A stretch of 64,000 nt of DNA from Alitta virens. Lineage: Eukaryota; Annelida; Polychaeta; Phyllodocida; Nereididae. Made by a program: the position numbers and the translations under genes. The DNA lies in NCBI GenBank assembly GCA_932294295.1, contig OW028579.1, forward strand, positions 32,437,250 to 32,501,249. The letters are read 5' to 3'. Each line of letters opens with the position of its first letter. Positions within the stretch are counted from its first letter, which is position 1. Of the stretch, positions 61,401 through 64,000 are shown piece after piece. Under the pieces are notes generated by a model, which had not been told where the DNA came from, did not search any database, and saw only the letters and a list, made by a program, of their open reading frames with translations.

Positions 61401-63701
61401 CTCATGAAGATTGCCATGGCCCGTGAATCAACCAGGATTGATTATAAGCTTGTTAATTTCACGACATCCAAACAATGTTTCTCATTAATAATACTGATAT
61501 CCTATGAAAGTTAGTACAATAGGCCTATAGGATATAGTCAGTAAACAAAATTCTATGCAGAATATAATGGTGCTAGATGCACCCCACTATCACCCGCAGA
61601 GCAATGGTAGTCTTGAGCAGGATGGGAATAACTGAGGCGAAAGTAGATCTCCGTGGATGACACCTAAGACAGTCAAACCTGTATTCAGCTGTCACCCAAG
61701 GGAATGGATACACTTGACCTTTAAGGCATGTTTTTTCAAAGAGGGGTAAAACAATGAAAATTCAGTCTGGGGGAGTTTGAATATATTGACCATATATAAC
61801 AAATAGCCGCTGTATACAGTTGCCGTAACTTGTATGCTACCAATGAATTGGGACCGTGAGAATGGTGATAAGGATCACTAACTTTTGTTGGAGACTATTT
61901 CAATGATGGGATTTTAAGCATTTATCTGCGGCATTAATTCCTGCATTATACTTCTTACTTTTGAAAAGCGTGTGCTCATCAGGAAAATTCAACTGCACTG
62001 GAGACGCGTGCCTAGAAGTAGAGTGTGAACCCACAGAATTGAAGTGCAGTTCTCTCGACTCCAAAAATGAAACTTGTCTACCAGCCTCTTTTGTCTGTGA
62101 TGGTACAGTGGATTGCAAGTATGGAGTTGATGAAACTAATTGTGGTGAGTTACACTGATTATAAATGACTGTAAACCACCTATAGATGCAAATGTGAAGA
62201 ATCACAATGTAGTGGTCCTAAAATGAACAGAAGACTGAAGCACTACATTTCGCATTACAATTAAGTTTTTAGTGCCACGAAATGACTGCCTCTTGCATAC
62301 CAGTGATTGAGTTTCATATGGAATTATAATTTGATATTGAATGGAACCTTCAAAATAAAATTGTGTCGTTTGTTCGAGGTTATTATTTCGAATAGGAATT
62401 ACTATTCATATTAATCCTCATCATGACATTAACTTTTTCATATACACTTAGTTTTTGTAAAAGGGTATTTATAATTGGGGATCAACGTTGTTACAATTTA
62501 TAATAATAAAACGGTGTCAAACAATGAGGTAGAATTTGCCCATCACTCTTTCTCAAACAACCGTGATACACCCCTTGTTTTGAACAATGTTGGGATACTG
62601 TGATTTCCACACAAAACGCTATGTTGAAAAATCAAATAAGCAGATTTTAACCAAAAATATCATATTCCCCTTTCAGACTTCACCTGCCCAGATAGCAGTT
62701 TCCAATGTTTGACAGGAGAACAGTGCATCGAGCAGGCTTATGTTTGCGATGAACAAGAAGATTGTGATGATGGAAGTGATGAACTTGACTGCAGTGAGAA
62801 TATTGTTGATATTTGCCTTTAATTTATTTCACGGGTTGGTACGAAATGCAATTATGATTTGATATTGAATGGAGCCTTCAAATTAAAAGTGTGCCGTTTA
62901 TTCGAGGTTATAATTTTGAAGAAGAATTACTATTGATTCTTACTCAGCTTAACCTCATCATGACATTACCTCTTTTCATAAAGGCTTAGTGTTTGGAAAA
63001 TATATTTATAATTTGCCAGTAATGCATCTTATTTCACTGTTACTAGAAACGGAACAGAGCCTTTCATGCTTTCAAGGTTTAATAAGTAAATGATGAGAAT
63101 AATAATATCAATAGCATCAGTGATAAAAAAAATTTTTAAATTTAAAATAAAGGAAGGTCTCTCTCTCACTGAGTGCCCTCTAACCAACAATGAAAACCTC
63201 CTGATATTTGTATTAACACTTTGCTGTATTTGTGTATAATTGTTTAGAAAAAGATTCAGAGACAAGAGCAAATTAGTATATATACCACACCTGATTCATT
63301 TGTTTTCTATGGAACTTGTAATTGTGTCACTGTGACAATGTTCTAATGTAGGCCTCTTTTGATAATGAATATTATGCACATAATTAACAAATGGTCACAA
63401 TATTCATACAAATGGTACACAATGTACTTAAGTGTTCCAAATGATGCTCAATGAGCCATAAAATCATACCTAATAAAGGATAATATCAATTGGTTTCGGT
63501 TTCTGCGCATACCGGGAAACTTCAATGAACACCTCAAACGACTTCGAGATTTCAACATATACATTTTGGTTTCAGAGGAGTTGTGTGATCCAGACAGGAG
63601 TTTCCAGTGTGTCTCAGGGATCTGCATTCCTGTGGACTATAAATGTGACGGAAAACAAGACTGTGGTGAAGATGATGATTCAGATGAACAGGACTGTGCT
63701 G
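29492..63701 (+). CDS. sspo: SCO-spondin-like giant secreted glycoprotein, 5' part (32 exons)
   Basis: Thirty-two exons with mutually consistent phases give 1730 residues before the window ends. Domains in order: signal peptide (1-28), EMI (about 31-281, interrupted by a Ser/Lys/Glu repeat at 70-260), EGF (287-320), 8-Cys TB-like module (321-379), vWD1 (387-560), C8 (570-663), TIL, vWD2 (757-935), C8, two TILs, vWD3 (1245-1400) with [11 protein letters not shown]8, TIL, and three LDLa repeats (1610-1729). EMI, three vWD-C8-TIL units and then LDLa is the N-terminal layout of SCO-spondin, the Reissner fibre protein in chordates; vertebrate forms continue with TSP1 repeats, F5/8C and a cystine knot. 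Function in this animal is inferred only. The EGF and TB-like modules before vWD1 may be lineage-specific. Alternatives are hemolectin or otogelin-like proteins, which lack this EMI-to-LDLa order. Confidence 0.82.
30111..30395 (+). mobile_element. tRNA-derived SINE (family 1)
   Basis: accagctctgctgaaggtcc, a good B box (gggttcgatccc), catgagacgttaaattggag, aaaagaccccactcatgggg, and a cagctggtcttataagctg tail. It sits in intron 1 of the sspo-like gene. Confidence 0.85.
30424..30870 (-). pseudogene. Tc1/mariner transposase remnant
   Basis: On the - strand: [20 protein letters not shown] (the second catalytic Asp region), then M-D-E-N-S-P-A-H-Q and [20 protein letters not shown], matching the Tc1 W-P-A-x-S-P-D-L-N-P-I-E-x-x-W-D-x-L-G block. 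In-frame stops and a frame change show it is dead. Confidence 0.8.
31348..31466. mobile_element. MITE family A copy
   Basis: tcagatagcattcctaatcg to tgatttggaatgctatctgg. Confidence 0.85.
31491..31676. mobile_element. MITE family A, longer variant
   Basis: cccagatagcattccaaatt to tccaatgtcagatgctatct. A third, diverged relative with gttggcc/ccaacat motifs continues to about 31832. Confidence 0.7.
31975..32682 (+). CDS. sspo: sspo-like exon 2: EMI domain first half and Ser/Lys/Glu repeat
   Basis: Acceptor tgtttttcag, donor AG|GTAAAA. It begins [20 protein letters not shown] with the first EMI cysteines and ends C-S-F-Y-R, the next conserved EMI element. Between them lie about 190 residues of S/E/K repeats. 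Confidence 0.85.
32094..32664 (+). repeat. Coding low-complexity region with 93-bp (31-aa) units
   Basis: The phrase aaactaaaggaagtgaaga recurs every 93 bases (near 32208, 32301, 32394, 32487), giving about four 31-residue units such as [20 protein letters not shown]. All substitutions keep the S/E/K composition, so it is almost certainly disordered. Confidence 0.9.
32848..32909 (+). CDS. sspo: sspo-like exon 3: EMI C-terminus
   Basis: It encodes [24 protein letters not shown]-[FWY]-x-G-x-x-C is the hallmark end of EMI domains. Phase 2 in, phase 1 out. Confidence 0.88.
33327..33428 (+). CDS. sspo: sspo-like exon 4: EGF module
   Basis: It encodes [20 protein letters not shown] then P-G-E-Y-Q-G-T-Y-C, a compact six-Cys EGF. 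The donor GTGAGT is the first unit of a 33-bp tandem array. Confidence 0.88.
33429..33960 (+). repeat. 33-bp minisatellite repeating the exon-4 splice donor
   Basis: About 16 units of gtgagttatatgtattagtt plus atatccgtttggc. Thirteen keep GTGAGT; three read AT in place of GT (33593, 33626, 33725). The exon frame stays open through the first three units ([11 protein letters not shown] each) and stops at 33542-33544 after a one-base deletion. Confidence 0.93.
33990..34150 (+). repeat. Repeat shared with 17428-17640
   Basis: gagggatataact, cacaggagggagtt and cgctcagaacaataggt occur in the same order as at 17428. Unknown family. Confidence 0.6.
34650..34990. repeat. TTGGCCCA-rich degenerate repeat
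   Basis: Irregular repetition of ttggcccac, ttggctca and agcccattg over 340 bases. It resembles the interiors of MITE-A relatives and may be a decayed one. Confidence 0.5.
35918..36070. mobile_element. MITE family C copy
   Basis: tttcatagacctggaagcta, cccaggactcccactggtta, caataggagtcctggattca and cgtcttctggagtttaag give a palindromic structure about 150 bases long. Confidence 0.75.
36330..36522 (+). repeat. Polypurine (GAAA/GATA)n tract
   Basis: Runs of gaaagaaagaagg change into gatagatagata and gattgattgatt. Intronic. Confidence 0.85.
36685..36861 (+). CDS. sspo: sspo-like exon 5: 8-Cys TB/properdin-N-like module
   Basis: Acceptor ttcaacacag, donor gtaaga. The 59 codons contain [21 protein letters not shown] and F-C-Q-P-C. 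The adjacent C-C plus the C-x2-C end recalls the TB-like N-terminus of properdin or LTBP. The domain assignment is tentative; the exon call is firm. Confidence 0.8.
37095..37175 (+). mobile_element. SINE family 3 tail fragment
   Basis: ttagcccaccaggtgcagaa atacagg matches the tail of the tRNA-headed element at 58395. Confidence 0.55.
37556..37740 (+). CDS. sspo: sspo-like exon 6: vWD1 start
   Basis: It encodes [19 protein letters not shown] then N-G-Q-C-T-Y-L, the conserved opening of a von Willebrand D domain. Phase 1 in, 0 out, donor gtaagt. Confidence 0.88.
38032..38128. mobile_element. MITE family A, compact 97-bp copy
   Basis: ccccgatagcattccaaatc and gatttggaatgctatctgg form near-perfect TIRs around a gacgt-rich core. 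This is the least diverged copy. Confidence 0.9.
38185..38305 (+). CDS. sspo: sspo-like exon 7: vWD1 middle, GC donor
   Basis: [19 protein letters not shown]... in phase 0 from exon 6. The only donor that keeps phase 1 into exon 8 is CCAG|GCAAGT, the consensus of GC-AG introns. Confidence 0.82.
39085..39249 (+). CDS. sspo: sspo-like exon 8: vWD1 end
   Basis: [20 protein letters not shown] ... G-L-C-G-N-Y-D-G-D, the closing motif of vWD domains. Donor gtaagt. Confidence 0.88.
39718..39806 (+). CDS. sspo: sspo-like exon 9: vWD1-C8 linker
   Basis: [20 protein letters not shown] then W-A-L-S, the usual segment after the vWD core (F-x-x-S-W). Phase 1 in, 0 out. Confidence 0.85.
40254..40367 (+). 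CDS. sspo: sspo-like exon 10: C8 domain 1, first part
   Basis: [20 protein letters not shown] and further cysteines of the C8 fold. Phase 0/0, donor gtaact. Confidence 0.82.
40408..40487. mobile_element. MITE family C, half copy
   Basis: atttcatagacatggaaact through gaatccaggactctttttgg; the right arm is absent. Confidence 0.65.
41152..41329 (+). CDS. sspo: sspo-like exon 11: C8 domain 1, second part
   Basis: [20 protein letters not shown] ... [11 protein letters not shown], typical C8 with alternating cysteines. Donor C|GTAAGT. Confidence 0.87.
41362..41481. mobile_element. MITE family A copy
   Basis: cctgatagcattccaaatca to ccgatttggaatgctatctg. Confidence 0.85.
41819..42062 (+). CDS. 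sspo: sspo-like exon 12: TIL domain 1
   Basis: [20 protein letters not shown] ... G-C-K-C-P ... C-V-D-A-L-E-C-P-C: the trypsin-inhibitor-like cysteine module that follows C8, then the start of a vWC-like strand. Phase 2 out. Confidence 0.88.
42900..43405. repeat. Inverted repeat pair (about 55-bp arms)
   Basis: tcctgggagactatgcagtg (about 42920) is repeated in reverse complement at about 43370-43385, with the arms extending on both sides. It encloses two tRNA-like SINE heads. Confidence 0.65.
43068..43200 (+). mobile_element. tRNA-headed SINE (family 2), copy a
   Basis: cctatggtctagtggtaatg has a good A box and ggttgaagtcc a B box, tRNA-Glu-like; a non-tRNA body follows with repeated cagtcac and ttcagtctc motifs. 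Confidence 0.6.
43200..43420 (+). mobile_element. tRNA-headed SINE (family 2), copy b
   Basis: ctattgtctagtggtagtgt (A box) and agttcaagtct (B box) about 50 bases apart, in tandem with copy a. Confidence 0.6.
43636..43925 (+). mobile_element. tRNA-derived SINE (family 1)
   Basis: ggccagctctgctgaaggtc, cgcgttcaatccttgg B box, gagatgttaaattggaggtg, accccacccatggggtaagc. Confidence 0.82.
43999..44143 (+). CDS. sspo: sspo-like exon 13: vWC-like strand and vWD2 start
   Basis: [20 protein letters not shown] then [12 protein letters not shown]. Phase 2 in, 0 out. Confidence 0.87.
44198..44312. mobile_element. Two truncated MITE-A ends, head to head
   Basis: gcccgatttggaatgctatc (ending about 44266) is followed within 20 bases by acccagatagccttccaaat, the other end of the family. 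Confidence 0.65.
44521..44838 (+). CDS. sspo: sspo-like exon 14: vWD2 core
   Basis: [20 protein letters not shown] ... [15 protein letters not shown], 106 codons, phase 0/0, donor gtatgt. Long for this gene. Confidence 0.87.
45366..45668 (+). mobile_element. tRNA-headed SINE (family 2-like) with conserved-type tail
   Basis: ctgtggtctagtggttcaag (A box) and gagttcaatcccagcc (B box) 50 bases apart, then a 220-base body. A tttatatagcgc-like motif family occurs just upstream (about 45050) and at 61140. Confidence 0.7.
45831..46007 (+). CDS. sspo: sspo-like exon 15: vWD2 end
   Basis: [20 protein letters not shown] ... [13 protein letters not shown] matches the vWD closing motif. Phase 0/0. Confidence 0.88.
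46498..46619 (+). CDS. sspo: sspo-like exon 16: C8 domain 2, first part
   Basis: [20 protein letters not shown] ... [11 protein letters not shown]. Phase 0 in, 2 out, donor AG|GTAAAA. Confidence 0.85.
47088..47235. mobile_element. MITE family B copy between two copies of its flank
   Basis: acatggccaattgtgccacg to aaacgcacgtggcacatg. The sequence agatatgggtatct...ttatttggtaaa occurs on both sides, so the flank is duplicated. Confidence 0.75.
47383..47504 (+). CDS. sspo: sspo-like exon 17: C8 domain 2, second part
   Basis: [20 protein letters not shown] then E-C-Q-D-L-G. Phase 2 in, 1 out; donor AAG|GTCAGT. Confidence 0.84.
47626..47775. mobile_element. MITE family C copy
   Basis: atttcataaacttggaaact to gttttcaagtctatgagatt, with the palindromic tcctggattcacatgacgtc block. 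Confidence 0.78.
48034..51292. mobile_element. 3.26-kb foldback element, Harbinger-like TAA target duplications
   Basis: Ends AGCCCCTGTCACACGGGCCG and its inverted copy are flanked by TAA on both sides, as in PIF/Harbinger elements. The long imperfect arms contain GC-rich 21-base repeats (cccgtagaacccggcgggtgg, aacccgccggctttcacgtgt), then two to three tandem modules with taatattagtccgattttcg and attaagcgagatattcgtct, which reappear inverted at 50570-50910. The AT-rich centre (49300-50450) is non-coding. No transposase is present. It occupies the 3.9-kb intron before exon 18. Confidence 0.85.
51454..51578 (+). CDS. sspo: sspo-like exon 18: TIL domain 2
   Basis: [20 protein letters not shown] then C-R-D-L. 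Phase 1 in, 0 out, donor gtaaga. Confidence 0.85.
51633..51785. mobile_element. MITE family B copy
   Basis: acatggccaaatgtgccatg to catgtggcactttttgccat: an imperfect 150-base palindrome. Confidence 0.78.
51865..51986. mobile_element. MITE family A copy
   Basis: acccagatagcattccaaat to gattttgattgcattctcgg; the right end is diverged. Confidence 0.8.
52268..52345 (+). mobile_element. SINE family 1 fragment
   Basis: aaatccctgccctgggcgct and gatggggtaaatgtgtaaca are joined with an internal deletion. Confidence 0.5.
52350..52498 (+). repeat. (CT)n and (CTAT)n microsatellites
   Basis: ctctctctctct followed by a long ctat run that ends just before the exon-19 acceptor. Confidence 0.93.
52514..52650 (+). 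CDS. sspo: sspo-like exon 19: TIL 2 end and vWC-like strand
   Basis: [20 protein letters not shown] ... C-D-C-L-D. Phase 0 in, 2 out. The acceptor atttgcag lies 15 bases after a CTAT microsatellite. Confidence 0.85.
52919..53126 (+). CDS. sspo: sspo-like exon 20: vWC-like strand and TIL domain 3
   Basis: [20 protein letters not shown] then [18 protein letters not shown], a second TIL directly after the first. Phase 2 in, 0 out. Confidence 0.86.
53152..53225. mobile_element. MITE family B fragment
   Basis: acatggccaaatgtgcctcg to aaaacgcaacatgggacatt. Confidence 0.6.
53508..53731. mobile_element. MITE with AGGCCATGGTTTTTT ends
   Basis: aaggccatggtttttttatc and the inverted gatcaaaaaaccgtggccta, plus an inner ttctcgacac/agaaacataag region. 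About 224 bases, non-coding. Confidence 0.75.
53759..53853 (+). CDS. sspo: sspo-like exon 21: TIL 3 end
   Basis: [20 protein letters not shown]. Phase 0 in, 2 out; donor TT|GTGAGG. Confidence 0.83.
53950..53999 (+). CDS. sspo: sspo-like exon 22: 50-base micro-exon
   Basis: [16 protein letters not shown]; phase 2 in, 1 out between TIL 3 and vWD3. It is the shortest exon, only 96 bases from the previous one. Confidence 0.82.
54246..54271 (+). repeat. (GATAA)n microsatellite
   Basis: Five units of ataag/gataa. Confidence 0.85.
54565..54780 (+). CDS. sspo: sspo-like exon 23: vWD3 start
   Basis: [20 protein letters not shown], the textbook vWD opening. Phase 1/1, donor gtgaga. Confidence 0.92.
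55508..55645 (+). CDS. sspo: sspo-like exon 24: vWD3 middle
   Basis: [20 protein letters not shown] ... phase 1/1. The donor GTTAGT is weaker than its neighbours but the frame requires it. Confidence 0.82.
56520..56719 (+). CDS. sspo: sspo-like exon 25: vWD3 end
   Basis: [20 protein letters not shown] then N-F-N-G-K-T-D-D-D. Closing motif G-L-C-G-N-F-N-G. Phase 1 in, 0 out. Confidence 0.9.
57399..57529 (+). CDS. sspo: sspo-like exon 26: C8 domain 3, first part
   Basis: [20 protein letters not shown] ... [10 protein letters not shown]. The acceptor is AAG after a T-rich tract. Phase 0 in, 2 out. Confidence 0.86.
57587..57765 (+). repeat. Unclassified repeat shared with 63736-63850
   Basis: gtaccactcactagtgcaac, tacgccgttgtacaaatccg and ccagcgtcatgctagaaatc recur in the same order at 63736. 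Confidence 0.75.
58145..58254 (+). CDS. sspo: sspo-like exon 27: C8 domain 3, second part
   Basis: [20 protein letters not shown] then C-N-S-I. Again an AAG acceptor. Phase 2 in, 1 out. Confidence 0.85.
58395..58570 (+). mobile_element. tRNA-headed SINE (family 3)
   Basis: gatggcttggctcagtggta (A box TGGCTCAGTGG) and gattcccgatcgagcc (B-box-like) 50 bases apart, then a body ending tagcccatcaggtgcaggaa tacagg. Confidence 0.7.
59430..59685 (-). mobile_element. tRNA-derived SINE (family 1), - strand
   Basis: cttgcctcagcatggacacc, gcccggaccagggcttgaac (B box in reverse), cagcagagctggcc and accattaggctcagc (A box in reverse). Confidence 0.82.
59980..60018 (+). repeat. 12-bp tandem repeat, three units
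   Basis: tcaatcctcaag/g units in tandem inside a SINE-like tail. Confidence 0.8.
60528..60677 (+). CDS. sspo: sspo-like exon 28: TIL domain 4
   Basis: [20 protein letters not shown] ... [11 protein letters not shown] module after C8-3. Phase 1/1. Confidence 0.9.
60716..60892. mobile_element. MITE family C, most complete copy
   Basis: agtttcatagacttggaaac to tccaagtctatgaagttggc, with ccaggactcccattggttaa facing aaccaatgggaatcctggat. Confidence 0.85.
60987..61080 (+). CDS. sspo: sspo-like exon 29: TIL 4 end and vWC-like strand
   Basis: [20 protein letters not shown] ... Y-D-C-M-H. Phase 1 in, 2 out. Confidence 0.86.
61195..61435 (-). mobile_element. tRNA-derived SINE (family 1), - strand, head missing
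   Basis: ctactgggtctgaagcttaa, ggcttggagtccacaccaca, cttgcctcagcatagacaca. Confidence 0.78.
61969..62144 (+). CDS. sspo: sspo-like exon 30: LDLa repeat 1
   Basis: [20 protein letters not shown], then [24 protein letters not shown], an LDL-receptor class A repeat with the acidic calcium site. AAG acceptor. Phase 2 in, 1 out. Confidence 0.88.
62322..62480 (+). repeat. Intron duplication copy 1
   Basis: ttgatattgaatggaacctt ... cctcatcatgacatta is repeated at an offset of 528 bases, on the other side of LDLa exon 31. Confidence 0.82.
62677..62793 (+). CDS. sspo: sspo-like exon 31: LDLa repeat 2
   Basis: [20 protein letters not shown] ... [10 protein letters not shown]; complete LDLa motif with D-C-x-D-G-S-D-E. 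Phase 1/1. Confidence 0.92.
62848..63010 (+). repeat. Intron duplication copy 2
   Basis: ttgatattgaatggagcctt ... cctcatcatgacatta, homologous to 62322-62480. Confidence 0.82.
63576..63701 (+). CDS. sspo: sspo-like exon 32: LDLa repeat 3
   Basis: [20 protein letters not shown] ... [12 protein letters not shown]. Donor G|GTTAGT, phase 1. The coding region continues past the window. Confidence 0.9.
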
Positions 63702-63735
63702 GTTAGTAGATTAAGATGTAAAGTGTTGTTTATTT

Positions 63736-63850
63736 TTGTACCACTCACCAGTGCAATTTAGCATTAGGTACGCCGTTATACAAATCCTCATGTACAACAG
63801 TTAGCCAGCCAAGCTGCGCTGCTCCAGCGTCAAGCTAGAAATCATGCAAC
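63736..63850 (+). repeat. Unclassified repeat shared with 57587-57765
   Basis: gtaccactcaccagtgcaat, ggtacgccgttatacaaatc and ccagcgtcaagctagaaatc match the earlier copy in order. Confidence 0.75.
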
Positions 63851-64000
63851 TGCAGTCAATTTTAGTGATCTGACTTACTTGTATGATTTAACTTCGTTAG
63901 TTTTCGTTCGACTTTTAAAAATCAAACATTTTTGAAAGGTACGGTCATCATCTATCTTGATATGTGATATTAATCAATTAGATTAATTTTAGATGGAGCG

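Overview
The window is eukaryotic genomic DNA: AT-rich, with short exons, GT-AG introns and very dense interspersed repeats. All three intact genes lie on the + strand. The protein content (a SCO-spondin-like gene with EMI, vWD/C8/TIL and LDLa modules, EGF plus chitin-binding modules, an orphan 7TM receptor) and the many MITEs and tRNA-derived SINEs suggest a non-vertebrate deuterostome such as an echinoderm, hemichordate or cephalochordate. The species cannot be fixed from sequence alone.

Layout. (1) 971-12642: 3' end of a secreted EGF-repeat gene. It has five six-Cys EGF exons (four with the calcium-binding start), one atypical 8-Cys exon, and a last exon encoding a peritrophin-A/CBM14 chitin-binding domain. 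All junctions are phase 1 and the frame closes at a TAA. Its fifth intron contains a candidate 7.1-kb TIR-bounded insertion (3725-10822) that carries, on the - strand, a decayed multi-exon gene and a 2.6-kb array of 30-bp repeats. (2) 12643-18071: intergenic, mostly repeats. (3) 18072-25583: a complete three-exon 7TM receptor gene (353 aa). The start of its second exon, with its splice acceptor, has been multiplied as an in-frame 54-bp tandem array. (4) 25584-29491: intergenic, with a MITE fragment and the 3' part of a non-LTR retrotransposon. (5) 29492-63701 and beyond: the 5' part of a SCO-spondin-like gene. Thirty-two exons keep a consistent phase and give 1730 residues: signal peptide, EMI domain split by a Ser/Lys/Glu-rich repeat, EGF, an 8-Cys TB-like module, three vWD-C8-TIL units, and three LDLa repeats. 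One intron holds a 3.26-kb foldback element with TAA target duplications. Another begins with a 33-bp array that repeats the splice donor 13 times.

The three genes are not an operon and show no common pathway; two encode secreted modular proteins. The most unusual feature is a recurring pattern of tandem repeats with units of 3n bases sitting on or inside exons: 54 bp on an acceptor, 33 bp on a donor, 93 bp inside the EMI exon, and 30 bp in the decayed gene. Together they suggest exon-edge minisatellites that could add peptide modules by alternative splice-site choice. The exon models are hand-derived from splice signals and frame; no database search or transcript evidence was available.
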